Source of the DNA: Ramlibacter lithotrophicus | GTDB taxonomy: Bacteria > Pseudomonadota > Gammaproteobacteria > Burkholderiales > Burkholderiaceae_C | Assembly (NCBI RefSeq): GCF_012184415.1 | Contig: NZ_VTOX01000003.1 | Location: 124,001 to 188,000, forward strand | Reading direction: 5' to 3' | DNA length: 64,000 nucleotides | Shown here: piece by piece, positions 46,725-56,174 of the stretch | Numbering within the stretch: position 1 is the stretch's first letter | How the letters are laid out: every line of letters begins with the position of its first letter | Made by a program: the position numbers and the translations under genes | Notes under the pieces: model-generated | What the model was told of the DNA's origin: nothing | Databases searched by the model: none | The model's input: only the letters and a program-made list of their open reading frames with translations

Positions 46725-48368
46725 ATGGTCCGACCCTCGCAACTTCTCCATCCGCAGCGCGAACCCGCGGCCCCGCGGCCCGCGGCCACCGTGCTGCTGC
46801 TGCGCGATGCCACCGGCGGCGCGCCCGGCATCGAAGTGCTGATGACCCGGCGCTCCGCGACCGCCAGCTTCGCGCCGGGCGCCTACGTCTTCCCCGGCGG
46901 CGGCATCGACCCGGCGGATGCCCAGGCCCATGACATCGCGCAGCACCGGCCGAGCCAGGACGGCCACCGCCTGACCCAGGCGATCGCCGCCATCCGCGAG
47001 AGCTTCGAGGAGCTCGGGGTGCTGCTGGCGCGGCACGTCGACGGCCGCTTCGTCGATGCCGGCGAACTCGCTGCGCTCGACCGCCACCAGCCGCTCGCGG
47101 CCCAGTGCCGGACGCGCGGGCTGCGCCTGGCCGCCGACCAGGTGTTCGTGCTGGCGCACTGGACCACCGACCGCGACCTGCCGCGGCGCTTCGACGTGCC
47201 GTTCCTGGTCGCGCGCATGCCCGCTGGGCAGGAACCCGTCGCCGACGAAACCGAGCAGTTCGAGCCGGCGTGGGTGCGGCCGGCCGAAGCCTTGGCACGG
47301 CACGAGGCCGGCAGCTTCTTCATGATCTTCCCGACCATCCGCACCTTGCAGCGGCTCGCGCCCTTCGATTCCGTCGACGCCGTGCTGAACGCCTGCGCCG
47401 GCGAGCAGCCGCTGTGGACCAGTTGCCCGCGCGGCGGGATGCTCCATGGCGCCGAGCACCGGTTCATGGAACACGACATGCCCTACGGCGAGCTGGCGCT
47501 GGTCAGCCCGGACGGCCAGGTGGTGCACCACCTGGACTGGCGCAGCGACCAGCCGGTGCCGCTGCTGCGCAACGTCACGCGCCTCACGGCGCCCAACGGC
47601 GGCGTGATGACGGGCCCCGGCACCAACAGCTACCTGGTGGGCGACCCGCAGACCGGCTACATCGCCATCGACCCGGGGCCGGACGACGCCGAGCACGTCG
47701 AGCGGCTCTGGCGTGCCGCCGGCGGGGACATCCGCCTGATCGTCTGCACCCACTCGCATCCCGACCACGCGCCGGGCGCGCGCCCGCTGCAGGCGCTGTG
47801 CGCCGCAAAGCCGCCGATCCTGGGCCTGCCCTCCGCACCCACCGCGCGCTCGGCCAGCGAGTTCGTGCCGGACCGCGAGATCGCCAACGGCGAGCAACTG
47901 GTGCTCGAAGGCGGCGGCGCGCGCCACACGCTGCGGGTGATCCACACGCCCGGCCATGCCGCCAACCACCTGTGCCTGGTGCTGGTGGAGGACGGGCTGC
48001 TGTTCTCGGGCGACCATGTCCTGAACGGGAGCACGACGGTCGTCGATCCGCCCGACGGCGACATGAGTGCCTACATCGACTCCCTGGATGTCCTGTCCGC
48101 CGCCTGCCGCGCGCACCAGGTCGACTTCATCCTGCCCGCGCACGGCCACGTGCTGGGCTTTCCGGAGAAGGCCATCGCCCACCTGAAATCGCACCGGCTG
48201 CAGCGGGAAGCCAAGGTGGTCGCGGCCATGCAGGCGCGCCCCGGCGGGACGATGGACGACTGGGTGGAACTCGCGTACGACGACGTGCCGCCGCGCATGT
48301 GGCCGATGGCCAAGCGCTCGCTGCTGGCGCATGTGCAGCGGATCGAGGCCCTGGGCCTCGCCGCCTGA
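46725..48368 (+). CDS. Nudix hydrolase / metallo-beta-lactamase fusion
   Basis: 547 aa. N-terminal Nudix domain (about 18-215): FPGGGIDPAD, then after an insertion AIRESFEELGVLL, like the NUDT19-type enzymes that have a split Nudix box. C-terminal metallo-beta-lactamase domain (about 285-540): THSHPDHAPGARP zinc motif, TPGHAANHLCL, SGDHVLNGSTTVVDPPDGD and LPAHGHV, closest in style to LACTB2/glyoxalase-II-like hydrolases. It probably hydrolyses a nucleoside-diphosphate or CoA compound and a second ester or RNA substrate; the actual pair is unknown. The S4-domain gene starts five bases after the stop. Confidence 0.88.
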   Translation: MVRPSQLLHPQREPAAPRPAATVLLLRDATGGAPGIEVLMTRRSATASFAPGAYVFPGGGIDPADAQAHDIAQHRPSQDGHRLTQAIAAIRESFEELGVLLARHVDGRFVDAGELAALDRHQPLAAQCRTRGLRLAADQVFVLAHWTTDRDLPRRFDVPFLVARMPAGQEPVADETEQFEPAWVRPAEALARHEAGSFFMIFPTIRTLQRLAPFDSVDAVLNACAGEQPLWTSCPRGGMLHGAEHRFMEHDMPYGELALVSPDGQVVHHLDWRSDQPVPLLRNVTRLTAPNGGVMTGPGTNSYLVGDPQTGYIAIDPGPDDAEHVERLWRAAGGDIRLIVCTHSHPDHAPGARPLQALCAAKPPILGLPSAPTARSASEFVPDREIANGEQLVLEGGGARHTLRVIHTPGHAANHLCLVLVEDGLLFSGDHVLNGSTTVVDPPDGDMSAYIDSLDVLSAACRAHQVDFILPAHGHVLGFPEKAIAHLKSHRLQREAKVVAAMQARPGGTMDDWVELAYDDVPPRMWPMAKRSLLAHVQRIEALGLAA

Positions 48369-48373
48369 CCGCG

Positions 48374-49084
48374 ATGACCGAACCGCTGCGGCTCGCCAAA
48401 CGCGTCGCCGCGCTGGCCGGCTGCTCCCGCCGCGAGGCGGAGCTGTACATCGAGGGCGGCTGGGTGCGGGTCGACGGCGTGGTCGTCGAGGAGCCCCAGC
48501 ACCGGGTGACCGAGGATCAGCTGATCGAGCTCGATCCCGCGGCCACTGCCGTCGCGGTCGAGCCCGTGACCCTGCTGCTGCACAAGCCCGCCGGCGCCGG
48601 CGACCAGGAAGCGCTGCGGCTGCTCACCCCGGCAGCCCATGCCGGCAGCGCGCCGGACGTACGCATCGTGCGGCGGCACTTCGCGCACCTCGCGCCGCTG
48701 CTGCCCCTGCCGGCGCTGGCGAGCGGACTGGCAGTGTTCAGCCAGCAGCGCGGCGTGATCCGTCGGCTGACCGAAGACGCGTCGACCCTCGAACAGGAGG
48801 TGCTCGCCGAAGTCGCCGGCGACGCGCCCGCGGACGCAGTGCCACGGCTGTGCCACGGTCTCGCGTGGCAGGGGCGTGCGCTGCCGCCGATCAAGGTCAG
48901 CTGGCAGAGCGAGCGGCGGTTGCGCTTCGCGCTCAAGGGCATCCCGCCCGAACTGGTGCCGTGGATGGGCGAGCAGGTGGGCCTGCGCGTGGTGTCGTTC
49001 AAGCGCATCCGCATCGGCCGGGTCCCGATGGCGGGGCTGGCCGAGGGCCAATGGCGCTTCCTGCGCCGCGACGAGCGGTTCTAG
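48374..49084 (+). CDS. RsuA/RluB-like S4-domain protein, catalytic Asp missing
   Basis: 236 aa. N-terminal S4 RNA-binding domain (about 5-55; KRVAALAGCSRREAELYIEGG) and a pseudouridine synthase-like body with LLLHKPAG and a C-terminal VVSFKRIRIGRVPMAGLAEGQWR that matches the family. At the place of the catalytic GRLDxxTxGL there is LPLPALASGLAVFS, with no Asp. It may therefore bind RNA without isomerising uridine. Reads in the same direction as the Nudix-MBL gene, convergent with rnpB. Confidence 0.82.
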   Translation: MTEPLRLAKRVAALAGCSRREAELYIEGGWVRVDGVVVEEPQHRVTEDQLIELDPAATAVAVEPVTLLLHKPAGAGDQEALRLLTPAAHAGSAPDVRIVRRHFAHLAPLLPLPALASGLAVFSQQRGVIRRLTEDASTLEQEVLAEVAGDAPADAVPRLCHGLAWQGRALPPIKVSWQSERRLRFALKGIPPELVPWMGEQVGLRVVSFKRIRIGRVPMAGLAEGQWRFLRRDERF

Positions 49085-49104
49085 CTGCCGCCCCTGGAAA
49101 AAAG

Positions 49105-49438
49105 TGTGAAGCCCGCCGGTACGCCGGATTCTGTGCGTCCGGTTGCCCGGACGTGACCGCCATTCCTCTGGGCCGGCTGTCGCCAGCACGGCTCGGTGCT
49201 ACCTACCCGCACACTCCGGGGGCCCCGTCAACGTGTGCCTACTTGGTATTGCTGCGCGTAGAGATTGCCCGTTTCACCCGACCCGCGGCCGAAACCACGG
49301 ATCGACTCGTCTCTGTTGCTCTGATCCTCACCTCGCGGTGGACAGGTGTTGCCTGCTACGCTGCCCTGTGCAGTCCGGACGTTCCTCCAGTGCGCCCTCT
49401 CGGGCCTTGCACCAGCGGCGGTCTGGCGGGCTTCACCA
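49105..49438 (-). ncRNA. rnpB: RNase P RNA (class A)
   Basis: Catalytic RNA of RNase P, which matures tRNA 5' ends. On the minus strand: P1 5' arm GAAGCCCGCC, then the conserved GAGGAAAGTCCGGACT and a P-loop core with GCAGCGTAGCAGGCAAC. Further on are GGGTAGGTAGCACC and the 3' segment ACAGAATCCGGC ending in GGCGGGCTTC, which pairs with the 5' arm. About 334 nt. A TTTTTT run follows at 49097-49102. A GATAAT box precedes the 5' end by five to six bases. Ends are accurate to a few bases. Confidence 0.93.
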
Positions 49439-49442
49439 CTCC

Positions 49443-49448
49443 ATTATC
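49443..49448 (-). promoter_or_regulatory. -10 box (GATAAT) of rnpB
   Basis: Five to six bases before the RNA 5' end defined by P1. It gives an internal reference for how far a GATAAT box lies from a transcription start in this genome. Confidence 0.6.
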
Positions 49449-49552
49449 TCGCGTCTCGCGATCCATTTCGTGCCCGGGGGCATATGCACATGCCTTTCCG
49501 TGTAGAACGAGTGCGCGAGAATGTGCCTCCCTTTCGACCGTTGGAGAACATC

Positions 49553-50473
49553 ATGAAGGCTGCAAGCATCCTCGAGACCATCGGACGCACCCCGCACATC
49601 CGCATCAACCGCCTGTTCGGCGAGCAGCACGCGGTCTGGGTGAAGTCGGAACGCAGCAACCCCGGCGGCTCGATCAAGGACCGGATCGCGCTGTCCATGG
49701 TCGAAGACGCCGAGCGCAGCGGCAAGCTCAAGCCCGGCGGCACGATCATCGAGCCGACCTCCGGCAACACCGGCATCGGCCTGGCCATGGTGGCGGCGGT
49801 CAAGGGCTACAAGCTGGTGCTGGTGATGCCGGACAGCATGTCGATCGAGCGCCGGCGCCTGATGCTGGCGTACGGCGCCACCTTCGAGCTGACGCCGCGC
49901 GAAAAAGGCATGAAGGGCTCCATCGCGCGCGCGCAGGAATTGCTGGCGCAGACACCGGGTGGCTGGATTCCGCAGCAGTTCGAGAACGGGGCCAACGTCG
50001 AAGTGCACGCCCGCACGACGGCCCGCGAAATCCTGGAGGACTTCCCGCAGGGGATCGACGTGCTGATCACCGGCGTCGGCACCGGCGGCCACATCACCGG
50101 CTGCGCCCAGGTGCTCAAGAAAGCCTGGCCCAAACTGAAGGTGTTCGCCGTGGAGCCGACGGCTTCCCCGGTGATCTCCGGCGGCCCGCCCTCCCCGCAT
50201 CCGATCCAGGGCATAGGCGCCGGTTTCATTCCCGCCATCCTGGACACCAGGCTGCTGGACGGCGTGATCCAGGTCGACGCCGAGCCGGCGCGCGAGATGG
50301 CGCGCCGCGCCGCCCGCGAGGAAGGCATCCTGGTCGGGATCTCGTCGGGCGCGACGCTCGCCGCCATCGCCCAGAAGCTGCCCGAGCTGCCCGCCGGCGC
50401 CACGGTGCTGGGCTTCAACTACGACACCGGCGAACGCTACCTTTCGGTGGAAGGCTTCCTGCCGGCCGGCTGA
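49553..50473 (+). CDS. cysK: Cysteine synthase A (O-acetylserine sulfhydrylase)
   Basis: 306 aa PLP enzyme, last step of cysteine synthesis. PLP Lys in [24 protein letters not shown] substrate loop; [10 protein letters not shown] phosphate-binding loop; [23 protein letters not shown] lies seven bases before the ATG. The gap between the rnpB 5' end and this start (about 114 bases) shows no riboswitch-like pattern that I can recognise. Confidence 0.94.
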   Translation: MKAASILETIGRTPHIRINRLFGEQHAVWVKSERSNPGGSIKDRIALSMVEDAERSGKLKPGGTIIEPTSGNTGIGLAMVAAVKGYKLVLVMPDSMSIERRRLMLAYGATFELTPREKGMKGSIARAQELLAQTPGGWIPQQFENGANVEVHARTTAREILEDFPQGIDVLITGVGTGGHITGCAQVLKKAWPKLKVFAVEPTASPVISGGPPSPHPIQGIGAGFIPAILDTRLLDGVIQVDAEPAREMARRAAREEGILVGISSGATLAAIAQKLPELPAGATVLGFNYDTGERYLSVEGFLPAG

Positions 50474-50526
50474 CGGCGGGCGCTTACCATCTGGCCCTCT
50501 GCTTCATCGACAGAAGCCCGGGAACC

Positions 50527-52173
50527 ATGATCCGAATCTCCGAAATCAAGCTGCCGCTGGACCAGGCGGCGGACCCCCTGCCGGCGCTGCGCAGCGCGGC
50601 CGCCGGCATCCTCGGCATCGCCGAGTCCGACCTGGCCGAGGTCACTGTCTTCAAGCGCAGCTTCGACGCCCGCAAGGCGCAGCTGCTGGCCGTGTACATC
50701 GTCGACGTGGCGCTCGCGGAGCCGGCAGGCGAGCCTGCGCTGCTGGCGCGGCACGCCGGCCGGCCCCACATAGTCACCACACCGGACATGGAGTGGCATC
50801 CGCCGGTGCGTGCCGGCGAGCCGCTCGCCGACCGGCCGGTGGTCGTCGGCTTCGGTCCCTGCGGCATCTTCGCGGCGCTGGTGCTCGCGCAGATGGGATT
50901 GCGTCCCATCGTGCTGGAGCGCGGCAAGAAGGTGCGCGAACGTACCAAGGACACCTGGGGCCTCTGGCGTCGGCGCGAGCTCGATCCGGAGAGCAACGTG
51001 CAGTTCGGCGAAGGCGGCGCCGGGACGTTCTCGGACGGCAAGCTGTACAGCCAGATCAAGGACCCGCGCCACCTCGGGCGCAAGGTGATGACCGAGTTCG
51101 TCAAGGCCGGCGCGCCCGAGGAGATCCTCTATGTCGCCCATCCGCACATCGGTACCTTCAAGCTGGTGAAGGTGGTGGAGCACATGCGCGAGCAGATCAT
51201 CGCCCTGGGCGGCGAGATCCGGTTCCGGCAGCGGGTAGTCGACCTGCTGATCGAAGGTGCGGACGGCGACCGCCGGGTGCGCGGCCTCACCGTGCTGGAC
51301 CAGGCGACGGGGGTGCGTGCCGAACTGCGCAGCGACCACGTGGTGCTGGCGCTGGGCCACAGCTCGCGCGACACCTTCGAGATGCTGCACGGGCGCGGCG
51401 TGTTCCTGGAGGCCAAACCGTTCTCGATCGGCTTTCGCATCGAGCATCCGCAAGGCCTGATCGACCGCGCCCGCTGGGGCCGCCACGCCGGCCACCCGCT
51501 GCTCGGCGCCGCCGACTACAAGCTGGTGCACCACGCCGCCAACGGGCGCGCCGTCTACAGCTTCTGCATGTGCCCGGGCGGCACCGTGGTGGCGGCGACG
51601 TCCGAACCCGGCCGGGTGGTCACCAACGGCATGAGCCAGTATTCGCGCAACGAGCGCAACGCCAACGCCGGCATGGTGGTGGGGATCGAGCCAGACCGCG
51701 ACTACCCCGGCGGGCCGCTGGCCGGCGTCGTCCTGCAGCGCGAACTGGAGTCGCGCGCCTTCGTCCTCGGGGGCGGCAACTACGACGCGCCCGGCCAGCT
51801 CGTGGGCGACTTCATCGCCGGGCGGCCGTCGAAGGATTTCGGGGAGGTGCAGCCCTCGTACAAGCCGGGCGTGAAGCTGGGCGACCTCCACCAGGCGCTG
51901 CCGGAGTACGCGATCACCGCGCTGCGCGAGGCGCTGCCGGTGTTCGGCCGCAGGATCAAGGGGTTCGACCGGGCGGACGCGGTGCTGACGGGCGTGGAGA
52001 CACGCACCTCGGCGCCGCTGCGCATCACGCGGGGCGACGACTTCCAGAGCGTCAACGTGCGCGGCCTCTATCCCGCCGGCGAAGGCGCCGGTTATGCCGG
52101 CGGCATCCTGTCGGCGGGCGTGGACGGGATCAAGGTCGGCGAGGCGGTGGCCAGCAGCATGGTCCGGGCCTGA
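50527..52173 (+). CDS. FAD-dependent oxidoreductase (COG2509-like)
   Basis: 548 aa. N-terminal domain of about 100 residues with IRISEIKLPLDQ, then the FAD dinucleotide loop VVGFGPCGIFAALVLAQMG (about 110-130) with ERG at the end of strand 2. GEGGAGTFSDGKL, ALGHSSRDTFEML and C-terminal LYPAGEGAGYAGGI follow. It resembles the uncharacterised FAD-dependent dehydrogenases of COG2509; the reaction is unknown. It begins 53 bases after cysK and may be cotranscribed. Confidence 0.85.
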   Translation: MIRISEIKLPLDQAADPLPALRSAAAGILGIAESDLAEVTVFKRSFDARKAQLLAVYIVDVALAEPAGEPALLARHAGRPHIVTTPDMEWHPPVRAGEPLADRPVVVGFGPCGIFAALVLAQMGLRPIVLERGKKVRERTKDTWGLWRRRELDPESNVQFGEGGAGTFSDGKLYSQIKDPRHLGRKVMTEFVKAGAPEEILYVAHPHIGTFKLVKVVEHMREQIIALGGEIRFRQRVVDLLIEGADGDRRVRGLTVLDQATGVRAELRSDHVVLALGHSSRDTFEMLHGRGVFLEAKPFSIGFRIEHPQGLIDRARWGRHAGHPLLGAADYKLVHHAANGRAVYSFCMCPGGTVVAATSEPGRVVTNGMSQYSRNERNANAGMVVGIEPDRDYPGGPLAGVVLQRELESRAFVLGGGNYDAPGQLVGDFIAGRPSKDFGEVQPSYKPGVKLGDLHQALPEYAITALREALPVFGRRIKGFDRADAVLTGVETRTSAPLRITRGDDFQSVNVRGLYPAGEGAGYAGGILSAGVDGIKVGEAVASSMVRA

Positions 52174-52180
52174 ACCCGGC

Positions 52181-52507
52181 TTAGCGTGCCCAGTGGCCGC
52201 CGCGCTGGTGCCAGCCGCCGGGGCCGGGCGTCCACTGGCGCGGTACCCAGTGACGGTGTCCCGGTGGCGGGGCGGCCCACTGGCCGCGGGTCCAGACATG
52301 GCGTCCGCCATGCCAGCTCCAGTAGCCGCCGATCCAGATGTGCAGCGGCGACGGCGCCACCAGGACCGGTTCGACGACGAGCGGCGGCGGCGCCACCGGC
52401 GCCACGATCACACCGGCCGGGTCCACGACGACAGCCGACGGCGGGGCCACGACGCACCCGGCCAGCACGGCGGCCGCCAGGCAGGAAAGGATTGCGCGGG
52501 GAAACAT
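52181..52507 (-). CDS. YXWGXW-repeat lipoprotein (108 aa)
   Basis: Signal peptide with lipobox LAGC, a Val/Pro-rich spacer, then repeats around Trp/His (HIWIGGYWSWHGGRHVWTRG and later QW, HW). AGGAG lies six bases before the ATG. Such proteins are common small envelope lipoproteins of unknown function in betaproteobacteria. The stop is seven bases from the convergent FAD oxidoreductase stop. Confidence 0.83.
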   Translation of the reverse strand: MFPRAILSCLAAAVLAGCVVAPPSAVVVDPAGVIVAPVAPPPLVVEPVLVAPSPLHIWIGGYWSWHGGRHVWTRGQWAAPPPGHRHWVPRQWTPGPGGWHQRGGHWAR

Positions 52508-52556
52508 GGCAGGCTCCTGGAGGGACATCCCTCGTTCCAGGATAGGCGACGCACGC

Positions 52557-52586
52557 AAAAAGGGGCCGGATGAACCGGCCCCTTTG
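52557..52586. terminator. Rho-independent terminator after htpX
   Basis: AAAGGGGCCGG, loop of five, CCGGCCCCTTT: an 11-bp stem. On the minus strand it is followed by TT and lies 17 bases past the htpX stop. It separates htpX from the YXWGXW gene. Confidence 0.85.
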
Positions 52587-52602
52587 CACGGGAGAATGGC
52601 GT

Positions 52603-53469
52603 TTACGCGCCTTGCAGCCTCGCGATCCGCTCCTCGATCGGCGGATGGGTCGAGAACAGCTTGCCGACGCCGGACGTGATGCCCATCGACTGCAGCCCCT
52701 TGGGCAGTTCGCCGGGAACCATGCCGCCGAGGCGGGCCAGCGCGTTGACCATCGGTTGCTTGCGGCCCAGCAACTGGGCGGACCCGGCGTCGGCGCGGAA
52801 CTCGCGCTGGCGCGAGAACCAGGCGACGATGATCGCGGCCAGGAAGCCCAGCAGGATGTCGAGCACGATCGTGGTCACGTAGTAACCGATGCCCGGGCCG
52901 GACCGCTGCTCGCCGCGCGACAGCCAGCCGTCGACCAGGTAGCCGATCACGCGCGACAGGAACACCACGAACGTGTTCATCACGCCCTGGATCAACGTCA
53001 TGGTCACCATGTCGCCGTTGGCGATGTGCGCGACCTCGTGGCCGATGACGGCCTCGACTTCCTCGCGCGTCATGCCTTGCAGCAGCCCGGTCGACACGGC
53101 CACCAGCGCATTGTTCTTGAAGGCGCCGGTGGCGAACGCGTTCGGCTCGCCCTCGAAGATGCCGACCTCCGGCATGCCGATGCCGGCTTTGTCGGCGAAG
53201 CGCCGCACGGTCTCCACGATCCAGGCCTCGTCGGCGTTGCGCGGCTGCTCGATCACCTGCGCGCCCGAGCTCCACTTGGCGATCGGCTTGGACAGCAGCA
53301 GCGAGATGATCGCGCCGCCGAAGCCCATGACCGCGGCGAACGCCAGCAGCGAGCCCAGGTTCAGGCCGTTGGCCGTCAGGTAGCGGTCGACGCCCAGCAG
53401 CCTCGTGACGATGCCCAGGACGAGGATCACCGCCAGGTTGGTCGCGACGAACAGAACGATGCGTTTCAT
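52603..53469 (-). CDS. htpX: Membrane zinc protease HtpX
   Basis: 288 aa M48 metalloprotease of the inner-membrane quality control system. Two N-terminal membrane segments (about 5-22 and 37-57), zinc site [10 protein letters not shown], third and fourth hydrophobic segments after it, and a distal Glu in [18 protein letters not shown] lies seven bases before the ATG. Single-gene unit with its own terminator. Confidence 0.95.
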   Translation of the reverse strand: MKRIVLFVATNLAVILVLGIVTRLLGVDRYLTANGLNLGSLLAFAAVMGFGGAIISLLLSKPIAKWSSGAQVIEQPRNADEAWIVETVRRFADKAGIGMPEVGIFEGEPNAFATGAFKNNALVAVSTGLLQGMTREEVEAVIGHEVAHIANGDMVTMTLIQGVMNTFVVFLSRVIGYLVDGWLSRGEQRSGPGIGYYVTTIVLDILLGFLAAIIVAWFSRQREFRADAGSAQLLGRKQPMVNALARLGGMVPGELPKGLQSMGITSGVGKLFSTHPPIEERIARLQGA

Positions 53470-53532
53470 TGTTGCTCCGAAATCATTGTGGGGATTCCAC
53501 CCCGCGCCAGATGGGGCCGACGTGACGTCGGT

Positions 53533-54303
53533 TCAAGGGCACGAAGCGTCCGGCGGGGCTGTCGTTTTCAGTTTCCTGGCGCCCGGCGCGCGGAATACGA
53601 AAGAGTCATCATAAAAGGAAAAGTTCTGGTTGCCCGGCCACCAGCCGGGGACGCCGAGCACCGGCAGCGGCGTGAACGGCTTGGCCTGCAGGCGGTCGGC
53701 GGTCAGCTCCCCGGCGAGCCACCGGTCGAGCTCGGGCATGGCACACGCCGGCGCGGGCAGCGCCAGCACGTGGGCGGTCAGATCCTTGCGCGGCTGCGCC
53801 AGTTTCTCGAGCAGGGCGTGGCCGACGATCGTCAGGCGCGCCTGGTCCCACAACGGCCGCAGTTCCACGAACAGGCGCCGCCACTCGCGCGCCATCAGCG
53901 CGTCCCACACCGCGGGCGGCGCCGCCAGCACGGCGCCGTTCTCGTCGAAGATGGTGATCGCGTCCCGAACCGGCCCGCGGACGGCGCCGACGCCGGTCTG
54001 TTCGATCTGCGCCGCCTGCAGCTCGTTCAGCCGGCGCTTCGTGGCCGGCAGGCCGAGCCAGCAGAGGCCGTTGAAGAAGTCGTGCAGGTTGTCGCGGGTC
54101 GGGCAGGCGCCGCGCTCGAAGATGAAGCGCTCGTAGGGCTCGCCCGGCGGCAGCGCCGAGGCGGCCACGAACCGCAGCGCCGCCCCCTGCCCGTTCAACG
54201 CTTCGTGCAGCGGCAGGCCGCCGGCGGCACGGTCCAGCACCAGCCGCCCCGGGTCGCGCCAGGGCTCGAACCAGGGAGCCGCCCAGTCGAGCGCCGCGAA
54301 CAC
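53533..54303 (-). CDS. DUF3025 domain protein
   Basis: 256 aa. DUF3025 features: DWAAPWFEPW at the N-terminus, RFVAASALPPGEPYERFIFERG, CPTRDNLHDFFNGLCWL, and the terminal GVPGWWPGNQNFSFYDDSFVFR. Role unknown; often next to pyrC in Burkholderiales (recollection). GTG start, seven bases after the NYN gene stop. Confidence 0.85.
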   Translation of the reverse strand: MFAALDWAAPWFEPWRDPGRLVLDRAAGGLPLHEALNGQGAALRFVAASALPPGEPYERFIFERGACPTRDNLHDFFNGLCWLGLPATKRRLNELQAAQIEQTGVGAVRGPVRDAITIFDENGAVLAAPPAVWDALMAREWRRLFVELRPLWDQARLTIVGHALLEKLAQPRKDLTAHVLALPAPACAMPELDRWLAGELTADRLQAKPFTPLPVLGVPGWWPGNQNFSFYDDSFVFRAPGARKLKTTAPPDASCP

Positions 54304-54310
54304 GGGACGA

Positions 54311-55090
54311 TCAGTGGCGCGCGGCCTTTGCCAGCCGCTTGTCGCGCACCATGACGGTGGACCTGCCCTCGTCGGCCAGGTCGAACAGCTGCGTGGCCGC
54401 CAGCAGCTTGGTGAGCGTCGCGTAACCGTAGTTGCGCGGATCGAACGAGGCCTGGTTGGCGATCTGGTTGCCCACCACGCCGACCCGCGCCCAGCCGTCG
54501 TCGTCGGCGGCCGCTTCCACCGCGTTGCGCAGCAGCATCACCAGCTTCGCGTCCTGCTTCAATTGCGCGGTGGTGGCGCGCAGCGGCGCCTGCGGCGCGG
54601 CGTCGGCCTCGACTTCGGCCTCCTGCTCGGCGACCGGAGGGCGCAGCTTGTCCAGGAACAGGAAACGCGAGCAGGCGTTGACGAAAGGTTCGGGCGTCTT
54701 GCGCGCGCCGAAGCCGTACACCGCCGCGCCCTTGGCCCGCAGGTGCATCACCAGCGGCGTGAAGTCGGCGTCGGACGAAACGATCCCGAACGCATCGGGG
54801 CTGTCGGTGTACAGCAGGTCCAGGGCGTCGATCACCATGGCGATGTCGCTGGCGTTCTTGCCCTTGGAGTAGTCGAACTGCTGCATCGGGCGGATGGCGT
54901 GCTCGTGCAACACCTCTTCCCAGCCCTTGAGCTCGGCTTTCTTCCAGTTGCCGTAGGCCCGCCGGATGCTCGTTTCGCCGAAGGTGGACAGCTCGTTGAG
55001 GATGAGGTCTATCTTCGACGCCGGCGAATTGTCGGCGTCGATCAGCAGGGCCACCCGCGGCGGCTTTTCGGTGCGGCGCGGATCGCCCAT
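54311..55090 (-). CDS. NYN-domain (LabA/DUF88-like) protein with C-terminal LOTUS-like domain
   Basis: 259 aa. NYN (PIN-like) domain about 10-150: ALLIDADNSPASKID, KGKNASDIAMVIDALDLLY, FGIVSSDADFTPLV, which carry the Asp residues expected for a metal-dependent RNase. The C-terminal 80 residues (LRNAVEAAADDDGWARVG..NQASFDPRNYGYATLTKLL) look like an OST-HTH/LOTUS RNA-binding domain. TGATG junction with pyrC. A role in RNA turnover is inferred from domains only. Confidence 0.85.
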   Translation of the reverse strand: MGDPRRTEKPPRVALLIDADNSPASKIDLILNELSTFGETSIRRAYGNWKKAELKGWEEVLHEHAIRPMQQFDYSKGKNASDIAMVIDALDLLYTDSPDAFGIVSSDADFTPLVMHLRAKGAAVYGFGARKTPEPFVNACSRFLFLDKLRPPVAEQEAEVEADAAPQAPLRATTAQLKQDAKLVMLLRNAVEAAADDDGWARVGVVGNQIANQASFDPRNYGYATLTKLLAATQLFDLADEGRSTVMVRDKRLAKAARH

Positions 55091-56139
55091 CAGCCTGCGT
55101 CCCGCGCCGGCACCAGCCGCCACGCCAACGGTTCGCCGCCGGCCAGGGGCTTGAGCTGCGCCTCGCCGAAGGGGTAGCTCTCGGGCACGGTCCAGGCCTC
55201 CCGCCGCAAGGTGACGGTGCCGCTGTTGCGCGGCAGACCGTAGAAGTCCGGCCCGTGGAAGCTGGCGAAGCCTTCCAGCCTGTCCAGCGCGCCGGCCGAA
55301 TCGAAGGCCTGGGCATACAGTTCGAGCGCCGCGTGCGCCGTGTAACAGCCGGCGCAGCCGCTGGCATGCTCCTTCAGGTGGGCCGCGTGCGGCGCGCTGT
55401 CGGTGCCGAGGAAGAACCTGTCGCTGCCGGACGCCGCGGCCTCGACCAGCGCCAGCCGGTGCACCTCGCGCTTGAGGACGGGCAGGCAGTAGTAGTGCGG
55501 CCGGATGCCGCCGGTGAAGATGGCGTTGCGGTTGTAGAGCAGGTGGTGCGCCGTGATGGTGGCGGCCGTGAAGCGGCCAGCGCCATGCACGTACTGCGCC
55601 GCCTCGCGCGTGGTGATGTGCTCGACGACGATCTTCAGTTCCGGGAAGTCGCGCCGAAGGGGAATCAGCTGCGTGTCGATGAACACGGCCTCGCGGTCGA
55701 ACAGGTCCACCTCGGGCGAAGTCACCTCGCCGTGCACCAGCAACGGCAGCCCGAGGCGCTGCATGGCCTCCAGCGTCGGGTAGGTCTTGCGCATGTCGGT
55801 CACGCCGGCATCGCTGTTGGTGGTGGCGCCCGCCGGGTACAGCTTGAGCGCGACCACCCCTGCGTCACTGGCCCGGGCGATCTCGTCGGGCGGCAGGTTG
55901 TCGGTGAGGTACAGCGTCATCAGCGGCTGGAAGGTCGACTCCGGCGGCAGGGCGCCCAGGATGCGCTCACGGTACGCCGTCGCCTGGGCGGCGGTGGTCA
56001 CCGGCGGCTTCAGGTTGGGCATGATGATCGCGCGCCCGAACTGGGCCGCGCTGTGCGGCACCACCGTCTTCATGGCGGCGCCGTCCCGCACGTGCAAATG
56101 CCAGTCGTCGGGACGCGTGATGGTGATTTCCTGGATCAT
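55090..56139 (-). CDS. pyrC: Dihydroorotase
   Basis: 349 aa, zinc enzyme of pyrimidine synthesis. HLHVRDG (His14, His16), the carboxylated Lys in [27 protein letters not shown], and GTDSAPH with the catalytic Asp. A GACAAT box ends six bases before the ATG and there is no visible ribosome site. First gene of a run with the NYN and DUF3025 genes. Confidence 0.95.
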   Translation of the reverse strand: MIQEITITRPDDWHLHVRDGAAMKTVVPHSAAQFGRAIIMPNLKPPVTTAAQATAYRERILGALPPESTFQPLMTLYLTDNLPPDEIARASDAGVVALKLYPAGATTNSDAGVTDMRKTYPTLEAMQRLGLPLLVHGEVTSPEVDLFDREAVFIDTQLIPLRRDFPELKIVVEHITTREAAQYVHGAGRFTAATITAHHLLYNRNAIFTGGIRPHYYCLPVLKREVHRLALVEAAASGSDRFFLGTDSAPHAAHLKEHASGCAGCYTAHAALELYAQAFDSAGALDRLEGFASFHGPDFYGLPRNSGTVTLRREAWTVPESYPFGEAQLKPLAGGEPLAWRLVPARDAG

Positions 56140-56145
56140 CGGCGG

Positions 56146-56151
56146 ATTGTC
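56146..56151 (-). promoter_or_regulatory. Possible -10 box (GACAAT) of pyrC
   Basis: Ends 6 nt before ATG 56139. Confidence 0.4.
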
Positions 56152-56174
56152 CCAGACCGCCGCCGGCCTCGCGG

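Noticed and set aside
49439..49552. Possible riboswitch upstream of cysK
   Set aside because: Only about 114 bases, with a Shine-Dalgarno and a few short palindromes; no known riboswitch core was recognised.
48331..50526. In-frame extension upstream of the FAD oxidoreductase running through rnpB and cysK
   Set aside because: It crosses the RNase P RNA and the cysK gene in another frame; the conserved N-terminus starts at 50527.
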